A stretch of 64,000 bases of DNA from Zelopaecilomyces penicillatus (lineage: Eukaryota; Ascomycota; Sordariomycetes; Hypocreales; Pseudodiploosporaceae), in the NCBI GenBank assembly GCA_005765155.1, contig VCCP01000001.1, positions 2,790,001 through 2,854,000 on the forward strand, given 5' to 3'. The notes under the pieces are model-generated. The model ran no database searches. It saw only the letters and a program-made list of their open reading frames with translations, and had not been told where the DNA came from. Position 1 is the stretch's first letter, and the number at the start of each line of letters is the position of its first letter. Positions 50,833 through 62,900 of the stretch are shown here, piece after piece. Position numbers and translations under genes: made by a program.

Positions 50833-52578
50833 AAGAAAGCCCCCAAGACTAAGTTCCCCCATTTCATACTGGGCTTACTCGATAAGTTTGCCTATTCTTG
50901 ATGGTACGCTCTTTTCATATGGTGGAGTGTATACCATCACTGCCGCATGCCTTCCTGCAGCAGTTTCTTGCAACGCCAATTCACCAGCCTGAACATGCTG
51001 AACATGTCTTCAGTGTAGCCTAGCACTGCTAGATGAGATGAGGAAGATATTCCGGGAATTCGTAGCCCCTCCCTACTTCGCATGTGGCGGGAAGCGGTCT
51101 GAAATAGACGGCAGTCGGAAGATGGTCGTCACCTCGCGTATGACGGTTCCTCCTGCATGCAAAGACGAAACTGTTGAGCTCATCTACCCATTTACTGCCC
51201 TCCCCAAATGCGGTGGGTGTGATAGACTCTTTTGCTTTTTTTTATTGGGAACACCCCCCTGTTGGGGTTTATCCAGCTGTGGCTCTATGCTGCACCACGA
51301 CAGACTCCTGTTGTGTTCTGTGCTACCAATCTCGGCACCTCAATTGCCGGGTCGACCCATCAGTTTTGGAACCTATGGGATTGGCTGGTTCACGAGGCTG
51401 GTGCGCGCATAGATGAATCGAAATTCGGTGGAGTGCCACTTAAACTGCCGTGCCATGAGCATGGATTGAGCTAAGCATATAGAAGACTTCTCATGACAAT
51501 GTAATCCTATCCAACGACTCATTTGGTTGCACATGGCAGTATACATGTATGATAATAGGGCTGGTTCTCCGCAATGAACAATTTTTTGTGTATTGGAAAA
51601 CTTTAAAAAAGTACAATAGAATGCAATAAGCAACCTGAGAACCAAGATTAAACCTAGCCAAGGAGGCACCAGCTCATCATAGCAAAGGGGATATGATTGT
51701 TGATGTCATGATCTATGACTTGTTGTTTGTTTTGCTAGCTTTGAATAAGGCACGGTTGTCAAAGATCGGATCTTACTATTCAATGTTAGTGAATACAGCT
51801 CCGTCAAGGATTAGAGATATAGAAACGACCGAAGGGCATGGCCGACTAACTGACGAAACATTATTACCCAGAGTATCAGGGGTAATTATGTTGAGGGTTT
51901 TACGTCTAGTTTTCTAGTCATTAGATAGTTCAAAACCTACGCACAAGGTATCATAACTACTACAAGGCAAGAGAGGAACTTCACAAAAAAATGAATCCTA
52001 CGAGCCATAATGAATTAAAATAATAGAATTTTATTTCTTTTTTTGAAGCCAATCTCTTTTGGGTATGCTTCTCATGTGGTACATCGTCTCCGCTCGTGCT
52101 TGGCGCCGGGACACCTATAATGCCCGAGCGAGCCCCGAGGGGTATGCCCACATATCCAGTCAAAGAAAAGTAGAATTTCACGCAAATACTGAAGAACAGC
52201 ATATTGCCAATCCACTTGCCCGCCCAAGCTCAACGCTCTGACTCCAATTGCCCTCAAGGCAATCTGATTTATCAAGTCATCCGTGAGCCAAGAACCGGTT
52301 AGTTTGGCAACAGAGCAACGATTTTAAGTAGCGAGTCTGGTAACCGAATAAAAAATAGGACTCTGAATCCGTCTGCCGCCGATATGGATAGCTTCCGCAC
52401 TATCCAAGGGTATCACCAATTGCTCATCCCATAAACAACGATGTGGTAATATCATGTACGTCAATCATCCAGTTACACATCGGGAATAATAGTGCAATTC
52501 GCTTTTGTCGTAGTCGTAATGATAATTCGTTCCGTCACACTCTCCGACCTCCTCCACCGACAACTCACTATCTCCTAT
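50833..52578. other. Intergenic region, possible coding remnant only
   Basis: No gene is supported. Between 51,038 and 51,474 two coding-like frames meet at a T8 run (51,236-51,243) and could be one broken gene; the residues match no family I recognise. The rest (51,480-52,578) shows no feature. Confidence 0.4.
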
Positions 52579-53092
52579 TTAGCTGAGAAGAGCGGCGCCA
52601 CCGGACTCGACGGCCTCGATCTCGGCCAAATCGATAGGGGCTCGTCGGAATCGGTGAGGAAGCTCGGAAAGGTCGAAAGCAACGCCCTGGGGAGGCAGGA
52701 TGGAGCCGAGCTGAGAGCCTGAGGTGCCACCAATACCTGCCTCACCATTGCGGATGGTCTTCTGGAGTGGGCCGTGCTGCTGGGCATGATCACGGTAGCT
52801 GCTGAAGGAATTGTGACGCGAGCTGGAAGAACTATCGTTACTGGAGGCAGTAAAGAACTCGGGCAGCTTCCCTGATGGCGAAGCGGGGTGAGGCTGAGGG
52901 GAGTGGTCGATTGAGGCTATAATTCGCACATTAGTCGGCGAACTCGTCCCGCAACAGACAATTCATGTGTGGCCTGAAGCTTTTCTGGATAAAAGATTGC
53001 TTACAGGGAATGGAGCGAGGACCAATGAACTTGATCATGGGCATGCGCTCAGCATGGGCTGCAGCCTGTCGGAGGGCTCGGGTTGCGTACAT
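52579..53092 (-). CDS. KGD4: 2-oxoglutarate dehydrogenase adaptor KGD4 (YMR31/MRPS36 family)
   Basis: Two exons on the minus strand, 53092-53005 and 52916-52579 (426 bp, 141 aa), separated by an 88-bp intron with a gtaagc donor and an aattatag acceptor. The basic, Ala-rich N-terminus (1-17) is a likely mitochondrial targeting sequence. It is followed by MIKFIGPRSIP (19-29), DHSPQPHPASP (33-43), a Ser-rich linker, RDHAQQHGPL (71-80) and the conserved tail ELPHRFRRAPIDLAEIEA (114-131). These blocks define the fungal YMR31 proteins, first listed as small-subunit mitoribosomal proteins and later shown to tie the E3 subunit to the 2-oxoglutarate dehydrogenase complex. The length is usual. The gene sits alone, and its 5' side faces the protease pseudogene region. 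Confidence 0.88.
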
Positions 53093-54574
53093 GATGCTGG
53101 ATGGGCGGGTGGTTGGTGGGTGGTGAGGGGAAATTTCACAGCCGGAAAATGAAGATTTGAAGTTACTCTGGAGACGTTTGATGATCAATAGAGTCACGGC
53201 GAGGGACTGTAGACGCGCGGCTATCAAAATTTGTGACGGTAGAGTAATTGCAGGTGAGATTGCTGGGCGAGGAGGAGAGAGAAGCGAGGAGGAGTGGAGG
53301 ACCACTTCGAATTAATAATGAAAAGAGGTGGAAATGCTGTGACGGAAGAACAGCACTCGGCCGGATTTTTTCAGAAGCTGGAGAATTTGGGGGCGGCCAC
53401 TGCACGCTACGCTGCGCTACAGTGCGCTAGGCTACAGTGAGCATAGCGATGCAGGCACCACCACCAAACAACAGCGTTTTAGTGCTTGGCAGTGCGTATG
53501 CAGCGCAGACGCAGTGGGGCCATGAGGACCTAACAGGGCATGTCCGCTCATCAGTCCCCATCCGAAGGTCGGACAGGGCCGACAACGGATATCAGATTCA
53601 CAAGCCATCACATCAGACCACGAATCCTCTCTCTCCTCTTCCTGGGGCCCTCGACATGACGTGCAACGATACGCACTGGTTGGCGATCCGACCGACTGTC
53701 CACTCCCCGCATCACTTCCCCAGATGAACGGTTGACACGCGGCAAACCCCCAGACCTTCTGCAAATTGCCGAGGCTGGAACTCAACAAGAATTGGATGCC
53801 ACTCTGCGGAGAGAACCGGAACGCCACCTGCTGCATGTCGCAACCCTCGAAACGGCGGCTCAACGAACAAAGCCAGAGCTTGCAGCACGAAACCCTATGA
53901 AGCCCAATGAAGCCCTATGAAGCATTGAATTTGACAGATAAGCTCGGCACATGACGGTGGCCGAGATGGGCACGCTGGGACTATCACGTCATTTGACTAA
54001 CGTCTAGCTACTCGAACTCCAAGCCCAGCATATGTGACCAATAAGCACCCCATGTAGGATACGCCAGTTAGCTTACGACACACGAAGCCATGATGTTTTG
54101 ATTGCTGAGGTATAACCGCCTTATAATATAGTCTTCTCTGTTATCCTGTGTTTGAGCAGGGAAATTTTGGCAAGAAACTGGGTGACAACGGCAAGGCAGC
54201 AGTGTTGCTGGCACCACAAACGCCTACCCCAACCAGTGGATTACAAAAGTTGCTTGCACTAAGTGGACTCAAATCCACGGGATAGACCTTGAGGTAAAGT
54301 GTCCACGTCGGGGAGTGGTAATATCGCAAACAGAAAACGAAATAAATCCACATCACATCGACATCTAGAAATAACAGTCGACGGGAAATGCCTGTCGCTC
54401 TAGAAAGGACTTGAGCACATAGCGACAGACTCAAATTCGAGTTAGCGGGCCATAGCATAGATCAGACTCAAGTTGGCAACAATCTTGCTAGTTCATGCCC
54501 AACGGCACCAGCTCCTGCATGTTATAGCAATCAAAAGTTAGAAATGATCAGTGTCGATTGTGTATGTTGTTCTT

Positions 54575-54665
54575 GTCTAGTATTATTAGAGATTCTAGAG
54601 ATTGCTGAAGTTTATTAGGGATTACTAGAGATTTCAAGGATTGCTAGATATTACTATATTTTGCT
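54575..54665 (+). repeat. Degenerate ATTACTAGAGA/TTGCTAGA repeats, left flank
   Basis: Several imperfect 11-12 bp units rich in CTAGA and ATTACT lie about 350 bp upstream of the protease pseudogene. Confidence 0.5.
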
Positions 54666-54939
54666 GATAATTTCTTACAATATAATCAATTTGACTTTGG
54701 TACTTTTAATTCTTGGTCTTATCGTCGTGGTCACTCTTGCCTGGTCTTTGCAAATTTAAGAGCCTAGGAGAGCACCTTCCCTCAAGTCAGGATGCCAGGC
54801 TGCCCCCTCAAAGATGCCCTGAAGCAAACCCGTTCTTTACCTTACAATTTACTGCTTGCTAAATATGCTCCCCAAGTTCAAATAACAACATGATTGCATG
54901 CACTCTGCCGATTAGCATTTGTGGCTGCATCGAGGGCAC

Positions 54940-54947
54940 ATATTTAA
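54940..54947 (+). promoter_or_regulatory. TATA-like box upstream of the protease pseudogene
   Basis: ATATTTAA lies about 70 bp before the ATG at 55,014, a usual distance for a fungal TATA box. Confidence 0.4.
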
Positions 54948-55013
54948 GTGAGTTAGTTCCCTTGTGTATGTGACGAAAATTTCCTCATCGCTCAATACCA
55001 TTAGCGCAGCGCC

Positions 55014-56674
55014 ATGGATTCCGGATCTTTCCCCCGAGAGCCAAGTGAGGAGGAGAAAAGAGACTACTATCGCCAGCTCCCAGGTTCACCAAGCCTCATC
55101 GCGAGAACCAGCACCAGCACATGCTCCCCCCCTTATGATGGCTTTTGGGGACATCGCAAGTGGAGAAGCCATATTGGCGAGCATAACATGTTTCTAAATA
55201 CAATGCAGCACTTGCACGGTCGATCGCGGACGCTTTGAAAGGCTGCCAATGGGTTCGATTCTATCCAATCTGGATTAGAGAAGCCAGTCTTTATGTGGAC
55301 AGCAATTCCATTGTTCTCATCATCGAGATGGAGCCCGGGGCTTCAACCATGATAGATTGGGCGCAGGCTATCCAAATCGCACTCTCATGTCGCTCAGTCC
55401 TTCGTGCCGTTGACGTGTTGGATGTGGAAGTTGAAATAATGGAATGCGAATGGCGTCCTTTCGCAGCCTCAAAAGAGTTGGATAGCCTTGTCACTCCAAC
55501 CAAAATGATGATGTGTGGCAGTAGTTTCCAAGAACAGTTGCAACCATTCCTGTCAAACCCGGGTCATCCTATTGGCAATTCGAATGTCATAGACCAAGGG
55601 ACCATGGGTCTGTATGTACAACTTGAAGGGCTGGACCAGTTCTTTGGTCTGACTTGTCGCCATGTCATGGACCGTACGCATACGGCAGGGTCAAGTGCTA
55701 TCATGCAGATTTCGCACCAAAGGTTTGATGACTTTAGCCAGTCGATATCCACAAACATCTAGGACTAAATTCGACAAGTTGAATACCAAGATCACACACT
55801 GGGATGAAGGGCACGCGACACTTCCGGGGACTGACCTTGAACCAAAGTCAAAACGAGAGCCTACCAGAGTGGAGCGTAGTATGCTTCCAGGGCTGAAGAT
55901 ACGGGCTATCTGTTCGAATGAAATAGCTCAAATTGTCAAAGAGTTGGAGACCACTGACAGGACAATCGGCCATACTTCTTTTACTTCGAAGTACCAAATA
56001 TCCAGCGTGGGTACTTCACAGACTGGGCACTTGTTCGCCTTGATACAGATGCAAGATTTGCGAATGTCCCAGATAATGCAGTCTTTATATCAAAGCGTGT
56101 CGCGCTTGCATTCGAAACCGAGTCAGACCCTGAAACCGACTCCTCTGGACAAGATAGCGCAATCTCCCTAGGTGAGGACACGGACTCCGATATCCCAGCT
56201 GGAGGACCCAACTCGCATTCTCCAAACCTATACAATACTCTAGATAACCAGCAACGGCTTCCAATCACGGGTATTGTCTCTGTGCCAAGGTCTGGTGTTG
56301 GCAGGTCATTCGGTATTAAGAAGAGAGTAGCTGCGTCTGAGCTAACTTTTGGTGTCGCAAATGAAATTCTCGCCGTCGTACGATTTCCCAACAATAAGGA
56401 AGTCTTGGTTTGGGAATGGAATGTAATAGCGGAGGGCGCTTACAGTCGCCGGTTTACTACGCCAGGCGACTCGGGTTCTATTATTTGGAACTTCAACGGC
56501 GGGATAGTTGGGATGATAACGGGTGGTTCTCCCCATGAAGAAACAAACGAAACTCCACCAATCGCCACTGAGGACCAGCCACCTCTCTTAGAAGTACCCC
56601 GCCAGTCTACGGATTTAATATTTATTACTCCAGCGCAGTACCTTTTCGAGGATATTGAGGAGGCTACAGGATGA
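55014..56674 (+). pseudogene. Trypsin-fold serine protease-like gene with three frameshifts
   Basis: The reading starts at ATG 55,014 (FPREPSEEEKRDYYRQLPGSP, a conserved start in this fungal family). It shifts at about 55,200 (one base lost), at about 55,760 (one base gained) and at about 56,010 (one base lost), then runs open to TGA at 56,674. The joined frames would give roughly 550 residues. The three segments hold LTCRHVM (His, codon 55,661), FTDWALVRLD (Asp, codon 56,021) and GDSGS (Ser, codon 56,471) in the order of a chymotrypsin/trypsin triad, with a coiled, charged insert between the first two. No intron explains the shifts. The family is a multi-copy group of fungal intracellular trypsin-like proteins of unclear role, sometimes associated with NLR-type genes. 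Either the gene is recently dead or the assembly has indels. CTAGA-rich repeats flank it. Confidence 0.7.
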
Positions 56675-56739
56675 AGGGTTACAGTGGTGTAAGGCATGCC
56701 TGCCGGCCACGGTGAAGCTGGTCTTGCTCTGTACCAATT

Positions 56740-56830
56740 ACTATATATAATTAGAAATTGATAGAAGTTATTTAAAGGTTGCAAGAGATTACTACAAATT
56801 ATTAGTAATTGCTAGATTAAATAGAAATAT
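56740..56830 (+). repeat. Degenerate TTGCTAGA/ATTACTA repeats, right flank
   Basis: Imperfect units such as agagattacta and taattgctagatta start about 65 bp after the pseudogene's stop and resemble the units upstream of it. Confidence 0.5.
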
Positions 56831-59800
56831 TAAAGGTAGTAGAGTATAAGCAGCCCCCACAGAGAAGGGACTGGAAGAAGCTATAATGGAAAACGCAGTT
56901 CTTGCTGTCTAATCCGGTATGCAATACCAATTTGAACAAACTGATATGGCCGAGACGCCAGCCTGGTGGTTATTGCGGTTGTTGTGATTCAATTATATAT
57001 GCTGCGTGCCAACTTTCCCATTCTTTGCCGTTTTTCAACATATAAATGATAGACTTCGTCTCCGTCGGCGGAGTTATATGATCTGTAAAGCTCTGTCGAA
57101 AGACTTAGGCAATATTACCAGTTGAAAGCATATGGCCAAGTCACATGCTGTGCGTCTCTGATGAAGGTGTGGTTGTCTTTCTTCTTGTAGATATCCAAGA
57201 ACGTAAAGTTAAAGTGTTTGATTCGTTGTATTGAATCACCCATTGCTTCTTTGAGCCTGTCGATTTATTTATCGCAGACAAAGCTAACGAAGCATTCTTA
57301 CATCATCTGTTTTGTTGATTTCTGACTGTAGAATGCTGTGCCAAATGTTTAGCAAACCAAAGTTTTCCGATGGATATAAGTTTGCCCTGCTCTAGCCTGA
57401 AGTTCGGGGATCTAAGCTTACATACTTTGATATATCTCTGGCTTTCTCGGGGGAAAGGAGTATCCAGAGAATGATCAATTACTAGGTGAGATTTTCTATG
57501 AACAGGTTATATGGTTCGGGTTGCAGCCATCACAACCATCATATTCGACAATGTGTAACACCGAATTAGCTATCATCGTTGCCATCGAAGAGTTTAAACA
57601 GAATTCTGGGGACGAATCAACAACTATTGTGATTGACTCAACTGAGAATTCGAATGCAAGTTGGACCTAAGGCAGCACACAGTCCTTCCTCGCGACCGCC
57701 ATGATGAGGACTGTTGGGTTCAACTTTTTGAGGCATTCAGGCAGAAATAGTCTTTTTACTGATGGGATCTCGATAAAACCATTGGAGTACAACGACTTTT
57801 TTGCAAAGCAAAGACACAGTTTCATTGTACGGTCTCTATTGTATCGTCAGGGGGGGTATGACTGCATCAGGTCTTTGTAGCCGCAAGGATTGACATCTCA
57901 ATTGGATTGATGAGAGGTTTTTATAAGTTGCAAATATGGTCGGCGATCAAATGGTCATTTATATTGTTTATAACTATATGATGGCGTTATCGTCTTTAAA
58001 TCGTATTTTGTAGCCATGATGTGAACAGAAAACTAAGACATGTGTTTGTATACTCACATGGATATGAGCCTTTTCTCCACACACACATGAGCCTTTCTAG
58101 GCTATTCTTCTATTTACATTCTAGAATATATCAGAAATTATCGTCGAGCGAAAAGGGTCAACTAAGAGTCATGGTAGCCCTATATCTGGCGTAATTGCGT
58201 TGAATCATGACTGGCGCCGGAATCTCTGCCAGGGAGGGGCGGGCTAGCCTCGCCTCGCTTCGCACTGATATTTCTGGGGTTCTGTACTATTGTTTACTGA
58301 ACTTGCTATTTTCGACCGTTGCGTCTCGGGTTCCGTGGCTCGGACAATGGACTACAAAAATGGATCACATGGGTGTTATGCTAACGGTCAATAGCGCAAC
58401 CGTTTGCAACTATTCAGGTGGTTCACTACACCCCATATCTAAGACCACAATTGCGCTACGTGACTGGATTAGCAAGCAAGCACCAATTGAGCTGTAGGCC
58501 ACAGACACATTATGACGGTGACAACCGCACATGGATGACATACGGTCTGTCATTTTGACGTCAGCAGAGTGCATACAACCAGACTTTGCAACAATGGGAT
58601 ATTAGTAGTCTGCTGTCATGAGTGGAATGGCACGCGAATAGGCATGCGATCCCTCGTGAATCAGGGGCAATGACAGTCCACCACTCGTGAACAACATTCT
58701 CTAGGGTAGCCATCATAGGCACATGGTGAGTCTGATTGGCTGCGTGAGACAGACAATCACCACAGTGCTCGTTCACGTTGACATGATAGCTCAACATTAT
58801 GGAGTCATGTCCTTCTACCGAGTGTCTCACCTTGTCACTGTTTGATGGCGATTCGGTGTTGAGGTTGGGCGACAGAGACAAATTGTCCTTGATGTCTCTA
58901 CGCATTGATTGCGCAGCTGACATTGAAAGTTGTCGAGTCGAGGCTCGGACCATTCTCTCTCTCGCGCTCTTTCATGTGTACCATCTTTCAGTAGGTACTG
59001 TACAGATTCATCTCACACAATTACCTACAGTACTCAAGAACAAGAAGATCTAGGGCCATGCTGAAACAGCGCCAACATTGAAGGAGGGGAAAGTGGGATA
59101 CTGAAAATTTTTCGTCAGAATCACAGTTGACAGCCTGGCCCAAAGAGGGCCACTAAATACGGGCGTATGAGTCCTCTTGGGCCAATTTCTGCCCCAAGTT
59201 GTCAGGACCGGCAATCGTTCCCGGATACCGGGAAGTACCATACTTCGATCGCGCAGCCCCAGGGGGAGGGGCGGAGGTTGGTTGGGTTTGCAGCAAATTA
59301 AGAGACGGCCCAACAGGGGCCTCAGACGAGGAGACAAACGCTGAAGCGCACAGACAGAGGACGGAACTGCTGGTTGGCATGGTATGGTGTTGTTGGTCAG
59401 ACCCCGTCCAACTCCACGGTGGTGGTGTTCGCTGTTCTCGACGTTCTCCGAGGCAGCTATTGACTCTGACTTGGCGCCGCCTCAGTCTTCATTCTTCAGC
59501 AGCGCAGTGCTGGTGGCGTGTAACTTGGGCACTGGATGAAGAAGAGAAGCACCAAGACGCCCGAAATCTTGCTTCTGGACTCGCACAAACAGCTGCGCGT
59601 ACCTGAATGACGTGGCTAGCAGTTAGCTGTGACCAGCAAGGCCGTCATGCCTCCTGTCCGAGTATCATTTCCGTGACAGCCATCTGCTTCATCAATCAGC
59701 GGCTGCTGTAAAGGAAATCTGCACCAGCACACTCATGTACATAGGACGATGCCTATATTAATAAGTGAGTATAGGTATGCAGACATGTTGAATTGAATAT

Positions 59801-59917
59801 AGCATCAGTACTGCTCTGGACACGTCACGTACCAGTATGGACGAGCATACCGACCAAGCCTTCCAGTATTACGACGAACAGAAAAACAGCATTTCGTCTT
59901 TCGTCTTTGCCAAGCCT

Positions 59918-59933
59918 CCCCCCCCCCCCCCCC
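59918..59933 (+). repeat. C16 homopolymer
   Basis: Sixteen C in an otherwise ordinary intergenic stretch; no gene context. Confidence 0.8.
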
Positions 59934-62900
59934 GCTCGCGCCTTGGTCGCCTTGGGGCGTTTGTTCGGCGGATCTGAAGACCCCCCCGCCCACAAGCCTT
60001 GACCGGTTGGCTGGCTGCACCATGGTATGCACACTCACACACGCGGGCAACGGCCCCCGTTCCGAACGGTCTTAAAATGGGAGTTTTAGCATCGTTTGTG
60101 GGATGTTTATGCGTTCGTATTACTGTAGGTGTATAAACAGCTGACGGGGCTTTGGCAAGGCAGCCTGCTGGCTGTCTCCGTATGGACAAACATGTGTGAA
60201 GACGTTCGCCTTAGCTCGGCCCAGGTTGCCACACAGCTCTGATTGCAACAATGTAGATTGCTCTTTGAGTGCGAAGAATTGTGAAGGGGGCTGCACGGCC
60301 TTTTCCGTCAAGACTGGATGGATTTTTTGTTCAGCGGCCAGCCAAGCACACAAACTGCAAAGCTGTCCGTCACGTCACGCCTCTCAACACGCCACCGCCG
60401 CACAATACTGTAGGGCGTGTACAATGTGTACGGGATGGGATGTGTTCACCTGTGGTTCGGATCACAGTTTCCCGGACACTCCTACTTATCCCCAAAGGCC
60501 AATTGTATGTATGCATGTATGTATGTACTGTACGAAGTACTGCATAAGGCATAAGAATCACACATGTGTGGATGGTGCAAGGCTAGTTTGTGTAACTACT
60601 ACGGCTCAAGGATTCTTCTCCTTCCTTCGCTACAAACAATGAGCTATTACCATCCTGCTGGGAGGATTAGGGACATCCCGATCATCGAGTCTTGGCGCGC
60701 AGTCCCAATTGCGCCCGCCTGCAAGCGCAACTAATCAACAGCTACGTAGTAAAAGGCGTATCAATCCTAACTTCTAGCTCACCTGTGTTGTTAACACACC
60801 TAACCACAAGGAATCTTGTATGGCCGAGGTCCAAAAAAAGACACACCCTTCTTCAGTTTCGTGGGTTCCCCGTCCACACGCTCTTTTCTTTTTATTACCG
60901 TTAGATGGGCTATTGCTGGGGGATTCACGAACAGGGCCGGATGGACCACACCAGGAAGGAAGGGGAAAAAAAAGAAAGAGCAATCAGAGAGGAGAGAAGC
61001 TTGACAGGAAAACAAAGCCTGGCCCCTTGTGTGTGCTGCGTATTGCTTTTCCCTTGCTTCCTGACGAACGCCATCAAATGTCATCATGTCGACCATGGTC
61101 CATGGGTATTCGGTTAGTCGTAGGCGGGTATGAATGGTGGATTACAGATATGTTTTTGGATATATGTCCATTGATAGTGCTTGCACAAGGAAGTGCTGAG
61201 TTCTTCGCCTGATGGTTCTTCATACCTACACTGTTTTGGCCTGAATGCTTCTAGAGTAGAAGGACAGCGCCCAGATTCTGCAGTCGGACCGCCGCACCGG
61301 TCGCGGGTGTTTCCAGATTTGGCACTTGCCCTGGCTGTAGCATGAGCATTTTCAATTGTACTTCGTACTTGGCGGTACAACTAGTCACGTTAACAAGTAT
61401 CCGTAGTTCGAAGGAAATCATCATCAGCCCGCAATTCCGACGCCACGGTTGTCAGATGCATCGCCTCAGAGCCCAGGCCGGTGTCCGAGTGCCTCATCGG
61501 CCAAAGCAATAGTTCGCCGTAGGCACGCGCCGTCAACCTGGGCACCGGAACATAAAAGCACCTAAGGGATGCAGAGAACCCCTTAATGCCCGTATTTCAC
61601 TATGGGACAACACAAGAATATAGTGCTGTACGTACAACTACATGTACGGGTGCGGAAACGGAGACGCTTTGAACATCAATGGTTGCCAGGGAGGCAGAAC
61701 TGAAAGCTGCACGAGTCCAGTGCACTACCCCTACCCGTGGATTGGCGGAGCGCAGAAACTTGGTCCCGACACACACACAGGTGAATATCAATTACTGCCG
61801 TACTAACTTACTGAGTAAATATTAAATAATATCACCTATCTTGAAGCACCCTGGGTAAGGTGATGTTCTGACACGCAGCAGCTTTTTGTTCTCTTGCTCT
61901 TCCTCCAAACATGCTACTCTACGTTCCTTCTGGCCTTGTTGTTAGCCCTCCCCCATCGATACATCCAAAGGCCCGTGCCAGCTCTTCGCACGTCATTCAT
62001 TACTGGCCGTATCTAACCCCCGTCCCTGCCTGCATCGGCAGATGATGGGCAAAAGTTGCTTTGATTTCAACGCAAGCCACCGCAGCCTTCCGACATGTCA
62101 GTGTGTGCGCATGCAGATGCAGGCCAGACCCCTGATCCTTGCAGCCGGGACTGGATCCGGGTGGACTGTTGGCAACGTGCACACAAGATATACAGACCCC
62201 TGCCAACCATTTTCCATTGAAGGCTCCGACGTCGTGTTTTTTCTCATCCAGTGGAAAACGATCTGCCTCTGGGCGGAAGACCAGACGGACAGGCGAGTTG
62301 GAGTCTCACACACATCGCCCCAGGAAACAGCTTGCAAGCCTCGGAGTCGAGCATGCATTAAGTCAAAGCAATGAGTCTCTCGGGACCAGACGAGCTGAGT
62401 CTAGCCAATCGACCTCTAGTAGTATTACCAAGAAAATTTGCCGGTGTGTGGAGAGCAATGGAATCAGACCAGCGCACCTTCTCATGGCTGCGGAACGCCC
62501 GTTTCGAATAGTTAGTCTGCAATTGCGGCTAGAATGCTTGGTCGACGTCCTGGCTGAAGGCGCGCGTTACGGCCCCCTACTAATAATATGTGCGTGTGCG
62601 TATGAATGTTGTAGGTGTAGGTATGCATGCGTTTGAGCCCACGCTCTCCCTAACGCGAGTGGAGATGAAAGAAAGGCAGCCCCACGGCCACAACGGGTAT
62701 TTCCTGTCTCTTGGATCAGAACGCGGAGACTAGCTACCAAGTAGGCACTAGCATTTGCGGCAACGTCTCCTTCCGAATGGCAAAGCCTGATAGTATTCTT
62801 GGAGTGGCTTGTTATTTGACGTCTTTGTACGGAGGTATTAGATCAGGCACGGTGTCATCGGGCGAAGCCATGTTGTGGGCCCCCCACACACAAAAGACGC

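Larger units (their letters stand above)
53093..55013. other. Intergenic region with A/T-rich short repeats
   Basis: No supported gene. Near 53,400-53,440 there is a CGCTAC/GCGCTA-type simple repeat. At 54,575-54,665 degenerate copies of a TTGCTAGA/ATTACTAGAGA motif precede the protease pseudogene, and similar motifs follow it at 56,740-56,830. Confidence 0.5.

Noticed and set aside
53432..53863. 143-codon minus-strand frame upstream of KGD4
   Set aside because: No motif; lies in simple-repeat and promoter sequence and overlaps plus-strand frames.
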